Shown one piece after another: positions 46,966 through 55,105 of a DNA stretch of 64,000 nucleotides (the first letter of the stretch is position 1; the number at the start of each line of letters is the position of its first letter). Under the pieces are notes generated by a model. The model saw only the letters and a program-made list of their open reading frames with translations. It had not been told where the DNA came from and ran no database searches. The translations under genes were made by a program, and so were the position numbers. The stretch comes from Massilibacillus massiliensis (GTDB lineage: Bacteria; Bacillota; Negativicutes; FLKF01), in the NCBI RefSeq assembly GCF_900086705.1, contig NZ_LT575483.1, positions 63,166 to 127,165 on the forward strand, in the 5' to 3' direction.

Positions 46966-48522
46966 ATGTATCGTAGAAATTATGTAGCAATTTGTATTAC
47001 AGCTGCAATTTCCATTCTTATAATATTTTTCAATCTAGGGGGGTTTTCTTTACTAGATCCAGATGAGCCAGTCTATGCTGAAACGCCAAAAGAAATGATT
47101 CTTTATAACAATTTTATTTCTCCTAAAATTTATGGAGAGTATTGGTATGATAAACCTCCTATGTATTATTGGCTGGTATCACTTTCTTATAAAATTTTTG
47201 GCATCAATGATTTTGCTGCTAGATTTCCTTCTGCCTTATTCGCCGTTGTGGGCATAGGTGTTATTTTTTATTTTGCACAAAAACTATTTAATAAAAATGT
47301 GGGTATGATCAGTGCCTTGGTTTTAGTGACAAGTATTGAGTACTTTTATTTAGGCAAGGCAGCAGTAACGGATATAACATTAAATTTATTTTTGACTTGT
47401 TCTTTGCTGAGTTTTATCAGTAAAAAATATTATAGTTATTATATTTTCGCAGGATTGGCTGTGTTAACAAAAGGTCCCATAGGCTTATTTTTTCCGAGTG
47501 TTATTGTATTGATTTATTTGATTATAACAAACAATTTAAAAGAATTACGGCAGATGAAAATATTGCCTGGTGTTATTATTTTTTCTATCATTGCATTACC
47601 TTGGTATATCATCATGTATAACTTTCATGGCAATGTATTTATAGATACTTTTCTCGGATTTCATAATGTAACACGTTTCACTACACCGGAACATCCTTCT
47701 GGTACCCTTTGGTACTTTTATATTCCCGTCCTAATTATTGGATTTTTTCCTTGGATCGCAATATTAATGCAATCTGTCTATAATTCTCTAATAAACTCTA
47801 GACAGAAATTTAATGAATTAGCATTTTTAAATACATGGATATTCGTAGTGTTTTTATTTTTTTCATTTGCTCAGACAAAATTGGTATCATATATATTACC
47901 CATGTATCCACCAATGGCAATCATTGTAGGTTGGCATATTGACCAGTTATGTAAGAAACATTATAAGAATCGCAGCGCATTCTCTTGGATAGTTTTATCG
48001 TGCCTGTTTATCGTTCTGATACTTGTAGGTTCTGTATCTGTGATAGAAGAAATGCCTGAAACTAAGCAGGGCATACTATATTTAAATATACTGCTCATCT
48101 TAATGATGGCCTGCATATTGATTTCTACATGGCAAAAAAAATTAGAAAGAGTTTTATGGGTAAATATAGTTGGGATGTGCATCTTTTCTCTCATATTAGT
48201 AAAGATGATTATTCCAGCTATTGCACCCCAATTTTCTTCTTTTAATATTGCTCAACAATTTAAACAAGATTATGACAATCATAGTCCAATTTATGTTTCA
48301 AAATTTTTGCGTCCCGGATTTTCTTTTTATAGTAACTACTATGGGAATGAATTAATTTTTTCGGATCAGTCTACACCAAATCTAGAGCCAATTCTTCAAC
48401 AAAACTCGAAGGTCTATTTTATTCTTAGAGATATCGATTATATACGAATTCCAGAAAATATTAGAGATCAATTAACTATTATAAAAACAGCTGATAATAA
48501 AATGATATTGGTGACAAAATAA
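46966..48522 (+). CDS. ArnT-like glycosyltransferase family 39 (lipid A aminosugar transferase candidate)
   Basis: GT39/PMT-type enzymes move a sugar from undecaprenyl phosphate to an acceptor; ArnT and FlmK add amino-sugars to lipid A. The 518-residue protein has about eleven membrane helices and the N-terminal catalytic acidic motif LDPDEPVYAETPKEM (Asp31, Asp33, Glu34), then YWYDKPPMYYWLVSLSYKIF. A soluble tail follows from about residue 430. ATG 46966 fits GGAGGT better than ATG 46945. It ends the cassette with a strong terminator. Confidence 0.88.
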   Translation: MYRRNYVAICITAAISILIIFFNLGGFSLLDPDEPVYAETPKEMILYNNFISPKIYGEYWYDKPPMYYWLVSLSYKIFGINDFAARFPSALFAVVGIGVIFYFAQKLFNKNVGMISALVLVTSIEYFYLGKAAVTDITLNLFLTCSLLSFISKKYYSYYIFAGLAVLTKGPIGLFFPSVIVLIYLIITNNLKELRQMKILPGVIIFSIIALPWYIIMYNFHGNVFIDTFLGFHNVTRFTTPEHPSGTLWYFYIPVLIIGFFPWIAILMQSVYNSLINSRQKFNELAFLNTWIFVVFLFFSFAQTKLVSYILPMYPPMAIIVGWHIDQLCKKHYKNRSAFSWIVLSCLFIVLILVGSVSVIEEMPETKQGILYLNILLILMMACILISTWQKKLERVLWVNIVGMCIFSLILVKMIIPAIAPQFSSFNIAQQFKQDYDNHSPIYVSKFLRPGFSFYSNYYGNELIFSDQSTPNLEPILQQNSKVYFILRDIDYIRIPENIRDQLTIIKTADNKMILVTK

Positions 48523-48526
48523 TACG

Positions 48527-48564
48527 AAAACACTATTTACATTGCATAAATAGTGTTTTTTTTT
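48527..48564 (+). terminator. Terminator after the GT39 gene
   Basis: AAAACACTATTTA (48527-48539) pairs perfectly with TAAATAGTGTTTT (48547-48559), loop of seven, with a T run. It separates the envelope cassette from the cobalamin operon. Confidence 0.9.
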
Positions 48565-48578
48565 CTTTATGCAGGATT

Positions 48579-48607
48579 TTGATTTCATACATTGAATACA
48601 ATATAAT
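48579..48607 (+). promoter_or_regulatory. Sigma-A promoter of the cobalamin operon
   Basis: TTGATT (48579-48584), a 17-base spacer, then a perfect TATAAT (48602-48607). Transcription would begin near 48614, about 206 bases before cbiD. Confidence 0.7.
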
Positions 48608-48613
48608 TAGGTG

Positions 48614-48819
48614 AATTTTTTAACAAATGTTTAACCAGAATCTCACTATGAATATAAGCATTTATTATAAAGTTAATACGTTTACAATCATGCATTCACA
48701 TAGCTATGCGATGTTTTGCAAATACTGTGATAGGATTATACTGTAATCACCACTATTATGCGTAGTAAGATAAATACAATTTATTTTATTATGTAATTTA
48801 AGGGTAAGCAGGAGGTTGT
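48614..48819 (+). other. Long leader before cbiD, no recognised B12 riboswitch
   Basis: This 206-base leader contains no B12-box-like AGCCAGGAGACCTGCC, and no matching peripheral motifs were seen. It has a 10-base palindrome CATAGCTATG near 48700-48709 and a GTGAT/ATCAC pairing near 48724-48747. It contains no gene that I can support. A ribosome site AGCAGGAGG precedes the cbiD ATG. Confidence 0.35.
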
Positions 48820-49923
48820 ATGAAAAAAGAATTACGATGTGGTTTTACTACTGGTGCATGTGCAGCTGCCGGTGCAAAGGCAGCAGTAATGGCATATTTA
48901 AATAAAACAATGTGTAAAGAGATAGAGATCTATTCACCGCAGGGAGAACAAATTATCGTACCTATAAAAAATATAGTGAAAACCGTGAATGGCGGAATCG
49001 CGACTGTAACAAAAGACGCAGGTGACGATCCTGATATTACGGATGGAATTGATATCATTGTAGAAGTTAAAGTATGTATGAATGATGCTTCTATTAAAAT
49101 AAGAGGTGCAGAAGGAATTGGAATCGTGACCAAACCTGGACTTTCGATTCCTGTTGGTCAATCAGCAATTAACTTAGGCCCGCAAAAAATGATCCGAGCT
49201 GCACTTTCCCCTTTGTTAGAACAAAAGGGGTGTGAAGTTATTATTTCAGTTCCCGATGGTGAAAAGTTAGCAAAAAGAACTTTGAATTCCACTTTAGGAG
49301 TCGAAGGGGGTTTATCAATTATCGGAACTTCCGGTATTGTTAGACCTATGTCGGAGGAAGCATTTAAAAATTCATTAGCACCACAAATCAGTGTAGCAAA
49401 AGCATTAGGATATCAAAATTTAGTTTTAGTTCCCGGAAAAATTGGACAAGAAATTGCAATTCATCGGTACGGATTTCCAAAAGAAGCCGTGATTCAAACT
49501 AGCAACTTTATTGGTCATATGCTTGAATGTGCTGTACAAGAAAAAATTAAAAATGTTATTTTATTAGGTCATCTTGGAAAATTGGTTAAAGTTGCTGCGG
49601 GAATTTTTCATACACATAATCGAATTGCTGATGCAAGATTGGAAACGCTTGCAGCTTATGCAGGTGCTATGGGAGCACCACAAAATGCGATTAAAGAAAT
49701 CTTAAACTGCACTACGACAGAAGCTGCTATGCCAATTATTACGCAGTATCACGTAGAAAAAGTGTATGAATTACTTGCAGCTCGTGCGAGTGAGAGAGCA
49801 AAACGCTATGTATTTAATGATTTGAATATCGGTACTGTCATTGTTACGCTAAAAGGTGATTTATTAGGGATGGATGAATCAGCTAAATCCATAGGAGGTA
49901 CTATGGAATGGAACATAAAATAA
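48820..49923 (+). CDS. cbiD: Cobalt-precorrin-5B (C1)-methyltransferase CbiD
   Basis: CbiD adds the C1 methyl in the anaerobic (cobalt-early) pathway. The 367-residue protein has RCGFTTGACAAAGAKAAV at its start, GGIATVTKDAGDDPDITDG, and the GHLGKLVKVAAGIFHTHNRIAD block that marks CbiD. It opens a 14-kb cobalamin operon. The last codons overlap the cbiE ribosome site and start. Confidence 0.96.
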   Translation: MKKELRCGFTTGACAAAGAKAAVMAYLNKTMCKEIEIYSPQGEQIIVPIKNIVKTVNGGIATVTKDAGDDPDITDGIDIIVEVKVCMNDASIKIRGAEGIGIVTKPGLSIPVGQSAINLGPQKMIRAALSPLLEQKGCEVIISVPDGEKLAKRTLNSTLGVEGGLSIIGTSGIVRPMSEEAFKNSLAPQISVAKALGYQNLVLVPGKIGQEIAIHRYGFPKEAVIQTSNFIGHMLECAVQEKIKNVILLGHLGKLVKVAAGIFHTHNRIADARLETLAAYAGAMGAPQNAIKEILNCTTTEAAMPIITQYHVEKVYELLAARASERAKRYVFNDLNIGTVIVTLKGDLLGMDESAKSIGGTMEWNIK

Positions 49924-50534
49924 TTGTTGTGGGAATCGGCCCTGGTTCGAAAGACTATATTTTACCAATCGCTCAAAATTTTATTCACCACGCGAAAGTA
50001 TTGCTTGGCAGTAAACGCGCACTTGATACATTCGCAAATTCGTCTTGCTTACAGCATAGAATCACTGGAGATATTCCTTCCACAATGTCTTTTATCCAAG
50101 AAAACTTACAACATCATGATATTATTGTTATGGTTTCCGGCGATCCTGGATATTACAGTCTCTTAGCTGCACTTCGTGAAAACTTTAAAATAAATCAGTT
50201 GCAGGTGATACCAGGCATCAGTTCTATGCAATTGGCTTTTGCTAGACTTTCTTTACCTTGGCAAGAAGCTACATTAATAAGTCTGCATGGCAGAAAACCA
50301 TATCAAGCAGACTTACAATACAAGTCGAAGAAAGTTCTAGGAATTTTAACGGATACGGTATATACATCTACAGCAATTTCTAGGTTATTATTAGAAAATA
50401 ATTGGCCAAATGAAACGACACTATATATATGTAGTCGACTTTCATATGCCAATGAAGAAATCATCGAAACAACAATACAAAATGCAGCGAAATTGAAAGT
50501 ATTTACGCATTGCATCATGGTGGTGGTAGCATGA
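49908..50534 (+). CDS. cbiE: Precorrin-6Y C5,15-methyltransferase subunit CbiE
   Basis: CbiE adds the C5 methyl to the corrin ring; CbiT handles C15 and decarboxylation. The 208-residue tetrapyrrole methylase has the N-terminal IIVVGIGPGSKDYI, the SGDPGYYSLL block and a QVIPGISSMQLAFARL segment. ATG 49908 overlaps cbiD and is eight bases after GGAGGT. The stop overlaps the CbiT ATG (ATGA). Confidence 0.94.
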   Translation: MEHKIIVVGIGPGSKDYILPIAQNFIHHAKVLLGSKRALDTFANSSCLQHRITGDIPSTMSFIQENLQHHDIIVMVSGDPGYYSLLAALRENFKINQLQVIPGISSMQLAFARLSLPWQEATLISLHGRKPYQADLQYKSKKVLGILTDTVYTSTAISRLLLENNWPNETTLYICSRLSYANEEIIETTIQNAAKLKVFTHCIMVVVA

Positions 50535-51109
50535 AACATTTTATTGGAATCAAAGATGAAGAATTTATACGCGGGCATGTTCCGATGACCAAAGAAGAAA
50601 TTCGGATTTTAACCTTGACAAAAGCTAAAATTCAAGAGCATGACGTTGTTATTGATATTGGAGCGGGAACGGGTTCTTTATCGATTGAATCGGCATTACT
50701 TGCACCAAAAGGCTCTGTTTATGCAATAGAAAAGAATGATGAAGGCGTTCATCTGATCAAACAAAACATAAAAAAATTTCACTTGAATAATGTGCATGTA
50801 ATTGAAGGAAAAGCACCAGAAGCTTTAAAAAGTTTGCCGAAGAGTGATATTATCTTTGTCGGTGGAAGTGGTTCTAAACTGACTGAAATTATGGAAAAAG
50901 TGGACTTGCTCTTGAAGCCAAATGGCCGATGTATCATCAACTGTGTTACAATTGAAACATTGTATACTACATTGAAAATCATGCAAAGTAAATCCAATTA
51001 CACGGTAGAAGCATTTACTGCCCAAATCACTAGATTCAATAGAATTGGACAATATAATATGGCAGATGCATTGAATCCAATTAGTATTATTACTTGTATT
51101 AAATTATAA
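50531..51109 (+). CDS. cbiT: Cobalt-precorrin-6B C15-methyltransferase (decarboxylating) CbiT
   Basis: CbiT is a class I SAM methyltransferase that also decarboxylates the C12 acetate. The 192-residue protein begins with the FIRGHVPMTKEEIR motif, then SAM motif I DIGAGTGSLSIESALLAP and VFVGG-like DIIFVGGSGSKLTEI. ATG 50531 overlaps cbiE in an ATGA; the longer in-frame start at 50510 is unlikely. Confidence 0.95.
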   Translation: MKHFIGIKDEEFIRGHVPMTKEEIRILTLTKAKIQEHDVVIDIGAGTGSLSIESALLAPKGSVYAIEKNDEGVHLIKQNIKKFHLNNVHVIEGKAPEALKSLPKSDIIFVGGSGSKLTEIMEKVDLLLKPNGRCIINCVTIETLYTTLKIMQSKSNYTVEAFTAQITRFNRIGQYNMADALNPISIITCIKL

Positions 51110-51140
51110 TTTATATATAAACTGAACGGGAGGCTATTTT

Positions 51141-51902
51141 ATGCAAGTTTTTATTGTTGGTGCAGGACCTGGAGATCCTGAACTAATCACAGTAAAGGGA
51201 CAAAGATTACTAAGCGAGGCTGATGTAGTCATTTATGCAGGTTCCTTAGTAAATCCGGCATTATTATCTTTAGTAAAACAGGGTGCAAGAATATATAACA
51301 GTGCTTCAATGACCTTAGATGAAGTCATTGAAGTCATCGATAAAAGTGTCAAAGCAGAAGAAAAAGTAGTGCGGCTACATACTGGTGATCCTAGTATTTA
51401 TGGTGCGATTCAGGAGCAAATGGATCAATTAACGAAACGAAATATAGACTATCAAGTTGTTCCTGGTGTAAGTTCATTTTTAGCAGTTGCCGCTGCACTA
51501 AAACAAGAGTATACACTCCCAGAAATATCGCAAACGGTAATTATTACACGAAACGAAGGAAGGACACCTGTTCCTGAAAAAGAAAAATTGGCGAATTTAG
51601 CATCACACAATGCTACAATGTGTATTTTTTTAAGTGTACATATGCTAGAAGAAGTAGTAAACGAGCTGATTGCTGGTGGATATGCTACAGATACGCCAAT
51701 TGCGATTGTTCACAAGGCATCCTGGCCAGAAGAAAAAATTATCCGTGCAACTTTAGAAACTATTGTAGCAAAAATAAAAACTACGGAAATTAGTCGTACT
51801 GCAATGATCGTGGTAGGGAAGTGTTTAGACACGGAATATGCGCTTTCTAGATTGTACGCTCCGGAATTTGGGCATATGTATCGTGATGCGAAATGCGATT
51901 AG
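51141..51902 (+). CDS. cbiF: Cobalt-precorrin-4 (C11)-methyltransferase CbiF
   Basis: CbiF methylates C11. The 253-residue tetrapyrrole methylase has VFIVGAGPGDPELITVKG at its start, VIYAGSLVNP, HTGDPSIYGAIQEQMDQL and VVPGVSSFLAVAAAL. ATG 51141 follows CGGGAGGC. The stop overlaps the cbiG start by ten bases. Confidence 0.96.
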   Translation: MQVFIVGAGPGDPELITVKGQRLLSEADVVIYAGSLVNPALLSLVKQGARIYNSASMTLDEVIEVIDKSVKAEEKVVRLHTGDPSIYGAIQEQMDQLTKRNIDYQVVPGVSSFLAVAAALKQEYTLPEISQTVIITRNEGRTPVPEKEKLANLASHNATMCIFLSVHMLEEVVNELIAGGYATDTPIAIVHKASWPEEKIIRATLETIVAKIKTTEISRTAMIVVGKCLDTEYALSRLYAPEFGHMYRDAKCD

Positions 51903-52948
51903 CAATCATAGCAGTTACGGAGCGTGGTGCAAATCTAGCGCACACAATTAAACAATATTTTCCCGCCGATATATTTGTTAAAGCTGGACGAAATCCTTTA
52001 AAGACTGCAAAAGAATATGATTCCTTACGTCATCTAATATCTGAAATTTTTCAAAAATATGAAGCTTTCATTTTTATTATGGCGACAGGAATCGTTGTTC
52101 GGGTCATTGCACCTTTGATTATAAGTAAAACCGTAGATCCTGCAGTCCTTGTACTCAATGAAACAGGAGAACATGTGATTAGCTTGTTATCTGGACACAT
52201 TGGCGGCGCAAATGATCTTACACATTTAGTTGCAGAAAAAATTAATGCTGTACCTGTTATTACAACTGCTACGGATGTAAATAAAAAAATTGCAGCAGAT
52301 AGCCTTGCAAAGAAATTGAATTTAATGATAGAACCATTTGATCAATTAAAGTATATAAATGCAGAAATCGCACAAGGTGAAAAATTTGAAGTTTTTTTAG
52401 ATCCTGCTTTAAAGAATCTAAATTATTATAAAAATGAATTACAAAAATTATGTATTACGTTTCAGCAAAAAGAATTACATAAAAGATTAGAAGAATTAGA
52501 TCATGTAGCACTTATCATAACGAATCAAACATTAAATCTAAAACAAAATCAAATTCTATTAAAGCCACGAAAGTTATCTGTTGGAATCGGCTGCCGAAAG
52601 AACACAAGCAAAAAAGAAATTCTGGAAGCAATTCATATTGCTTGTTCAATGATCCATGTTCCAATCGAGGATATTACAAATATGGCAAGTACAATCGTTA
52701 AAAATCAGGAAACTGGTTTATTAGAAACAGCAAAAGAATTAGCTGTGCCAATCATATTTTATGAAAATAGTCAATTACAGGAAGTCATTGATCAATATAG
52801 ACTGGATATTTCAAAATTTGTAAATGAACAGATCGGAGTTGGAAATGTATGCGAAGCAGCAGCATTGTTAATCAGTCAATCGAAAAAAATGATATTAAAC
52901 AAAACAAGATTCAAGAAAGTTACAGTAGCAATTGCCTGGGCGAAATAA
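51893..52948 (+). CDS. cbiG: Cobalt-precorrin-5A hydrolase CbiG
   Basis: CbiG opens the delta-lactone of cobalt-precorrin-5A with loss of acetaldehyde. The 351-residue protein has the N-terminal domain with FIMATGIVVRVIAPLI, the middle SLLSGHIGGANDLTHLVAEK and the C-terminal domain with SVGIGCRKNTSKKEIL, IGVGNVCEAAALL and VTVAIAWAK. It overlaps cbiF by ten bases and cbiH by 100 bases. The CbiH homology begins exactly at its stop, in the -1 frame; see findings. Confidence 0.94.
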   Translation: MRLAIIAVTERGANLAHTIKQYFPADIFVKAGRNPLKTAKEYDSLRHLISEIFQKYEAFIFIMATGIVVRVIAPLIISKTVDPAVLVLNETGEHVISLLSGHIGGANDLTHLVAEKINAVPVITTATDVNKKIAADSLAKKLNLMIEPFDQLKYINAEIAQGEKFEVFLDPALKNLNYYKNELQKLCITFQQKELHKRLEELDHVALIITNQTLNLKQNQILLKPRKLSVGIGCRKNTSKKEILEAIHIACSMIHVPIEDITNMASTIVKNQETGLLETAKELAVPIIFYENSQLQEVIDQYRLDISKFVNEQIGVGNVCEAAALLISQSKKMILNKTRFKKVTVAIAWAK

Positions 52949-53673
52949 CCGTTGTTGGAATTGGACCTGGCAGTTTAGAAGATATGACGCCACGGGCTTT
53001 AGCGAGTATTGAAAATGCCAATATTATTGTTGGTTACAATACATATATTCAATTAATCACGGGGCTACTCGAAAATAAAAAAGTTATTGGAACAGCAATG
53101 ATGCAGGAAATTGCACGTTGTAAATTAGCAGTTGAACATGCAATGCAGGGCGAAAAAGTAGCCGTTATTTCTAGTGGTGACGCCGGAGTATATGGGATGG
53201 CTGGACTTATTTTAGAACTGGTAACTAAATATGAGAAAACAATACGTCCTAACGTAAAAATTGTTCCTGGAGTTAGTGCGGTTAATGCCGCAGCAGCTAT
53301 TTTAGGCGCTCCTTTAATGCATGATTTTGCAGTAATTAGTTTAAGTGATTTATTAACACCATGGGAATTAATAAAAAAACGTGCTGCTTACGCAGCACAA
53401 GGCGATTTCGTCATTGCCATATACAACCCTAAAAGTGCAAAAAGAGTAACACAAATTGAAGAAATTCGTGAAATATTATTACAATATAAAGAACCTACAA
53501 CGCCTGTTGGAATCGTTCATAGCGCAACAAGAGAAAATGAAAGGATGGTATTATCAACTTTAGCTGATTTTACAAAGGAACATATTGATATGTTCTCTTT
53601 AATTATTATTGGAAACAGTAAAACTTATGCTATAGATAATCATATGATTACACCTAGAGGATATCAAGTATGA
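52849..53673 (+). CDS. cbiH: Precorrin-3B C17-methyltransferase CbiH
   Basis: CbiH methylates C17 and contracts the ring. Conserved sequence begins at about residue 31: GEITVVGIGPGSLEDMTPRA, followed by IVGYNTYIQLI, VAVISSGDAGVYGMAGLILE and VPGVSAVNAAAAILGAPL. The only standard in-frame start is ATG 52849, which gives a 30-residue leader without family resemblance and a 100-base overlap with cbiG. A CTG at 52936 would remove the leader. Its stop overlaps the cbiJ ATG. Confidence 0.92.
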   Translation: MRSSSIVNQSIEKNDIKQNKIQESYSSNCLGEITVVGIGPGSLEDMTPRALASIENANIIVGYNTYIQLITGLLENKKVIGTAMMQEIARCKLAVEHAMQGEKVAVISSGDAGVYGMAGLILELVTKYEKTIRPNVKIVPGVSAVNAAAAILGAPLMHDFAVISLSDLLTPWELIKKRAAYAAQGDFVIAIYNPKSAKRVTQIEEIREILLQYKEPTTPVGIVHSATRENERMVLSTLADFTKEHIDMFSLIIIGNSKTYAIDNHMITPRGYQV

Positions 53674-54431
53674 TTTTAGTATTAGCGGGCACACAAGATG
53701 GTAGGGAACTCGTTGATCAATTACTTCATGCTGGTCATTCGGTCATGGCTTCTGTAATTAGTGAGTATGGCAAGAATTTGCTACCTTCCGAAAATCTGCT
53801 TGTAAATCAACATCCATTGGATTCACTGGAGCTAGAACGCCTTGTCAAGAAAAAGCAAATAGATACAATCGTTGATGCAAGTCATCCCTATGCAGTTAAT
53901 GTATCGAAAACTGCCATGCAAGTTTGTGATACATTGGCAATCGATTATATTCGTTATGAGCGAACAAGCGTTATTTTACCTGATTATGATAAGATATTTT
54001 TAGCTAAAAACTATCAGACCGCTATTGAAATCGCCAGTACGTTTACCGGGAACATTTTTCTTACAACCGGCAGCAGAATGCTTCATCTATTTACGAATGC
54101 ACCTGAACTAAAAAAACATACAATAATTGCAAGAGTATTACCAGAAGCTAAAATTATTGAAGAATGTAATAATTTGGGCTTTTCGCCGAAAAATTTAATT
54201 GCGATACAAGGGCCTTTTTCTCACGAATTAAATATGGAATTATATAAAAAATATAATGCAGGTGTCATCATCAGCAAAAATAGCGGCAGTGTCGGTGGTA
54301 CAGACACGAAACTCACCGCTGCGATGGCATTGAATCTACCCATTATTGTAATTGATAGACCTAACATAGAATATAAAATGTTAGCGACAACTTTTGATGA
54401 TATTTTATCTTTCGTAAAAACAAAACATTAA
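53670..54431 (+). CDS. cbiJ: Cobalt-precorrin-6A reductase CbiJ
   Basis: CbiJ reduces cobalt-precorrin-6A with NAD(P)H. The 253-residue protein has ILVLAGTQDGRELVDQLL at its start, VDASHPYAVNVSKTAM and the C-terminal ISKNSGSVGGTDTKLTAA block that mark the CobK/CbiJ family. The ATGA overlaps the cbiH stop. Confidence 0.94.
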   Translation: MILVLAGTQDGRELVDQLLHAGHSVMASVISEYGKNLLPSENLLVNQHPLDSLELERLVKKKQIDTIVDASHPYAVNVSKTAMQVCDTLAIDYIRYERTSVILPDYDKIFLAKNYQTAIEIASTFTGNIFLTTGSRMLHLFTNAPELKKHTIIARVLPEAKIIEECNNLGFSPKNLIAIQGPFSHELNMELYKKYNAGVIISKNSGSVGGTDTKLTAAMALNLPIIVIDRPNIEYKMLATTFDDILSFVKTKH

Positions 54432-54447
54432 TTTCAGGAGGCTATTC

Positions 54448-55068
54448 ATGAATTTTATTACAAAACCAGATCAAATTGAAGAACGAAGTATGGAAATTAT
54501 CGCTCCCCATTTAAAAGAGTTTAATCTAACAGCCGAAGAAATAAAAGTTTATTCACGTATTATTCATGCTTCTGGAGATCCAGAATATGCACCGATTATA
54601 AAAATTCATTCAGAAGCAATCAGCACGGCAAAAAAAGCTATCCAAAATGGCTGTAATATATATAGTGATGTTGAAATGGTACGTACTGGTATTAATAAAA
54701 AACGTTTAACTATTTATGGCGGTAGTGTAGAATGCCAAATCGCCGACGCAAGAGTAGCTGAAATCGCTAAAGAAAATGGAATTACAAGATCCATGGCTGC
54801 CATGCGACAATTTGGCGATAAACTAGATGGTTCCATCGTTGCAATAGGTAATGCACCGACTGCTTTATTTGAACTTCTAAATATCATGAAAGAAACAACA
54901 ATTCGCCCAGCTTTAATTATTGGAGTTCCGGTAGGCTTCGTTGGTGCTAGTGAATCAAAAGAACATTTAATTCATACTTCACCTGTACCATATATTACAG
55001 TGCGAGGAAATAAAGGCGGTAGTCCTATTGCAGCTGCAATAACAAATGCTATTTTATATATGCTATAA
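54448..55068 (+). CDS. cbiC: Cobalt-precorrin-8 methylmutase CbiC
   Basis: CbiC moves the C11 methyl to C12, giving cobyrinic acid. The 206-residue protein has the active-site His in RIIHASGDPEY, the DVEMVRTGINKKRL block and VGAIGNAPTAL-like IVAIGNAPTALFELL, then ALIIGVPVGFVGASESK. ATG follows TTCAGGAGG. Confidence 0.95.
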   Translation: MNFITKPDQIEERSMEIIAPHLKEFNLTAEEIKVYSRIIHASGDPEYAPIIKIHSEAISTAKKAIQNGCNIYSDVEMVRTGINKKRLTIYGGSVECQIADARVAEIAKENGITRSMAAMRQFGDKLDGSIVAIGNAPTALFELLNIMKETTIRPALIIGVPVGFVGASESKEHLIHTSPVPYITVRGNKGGSPIAAAITNAILYML

Positions 55069-55105
55069 TATTAGGCTTCTTATGCAATAAATTGGAGTGA
55101 TAGAT

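Noticed and set aside
48560-48819. Cobalamin riboswitch before cbiD
   Set aside because: No B12-box or matching conserved core was found by eye; a covariance search is needed to be sure.
52883-52889. A7 run in cbiG as a programmed -1 frameshift site
   Set aside because: The codon context is G AAA AAA, not the classic A AAA AAA heptamer, and a shift here would discard the conserved CbiG end. Kept only as a minor possibility.
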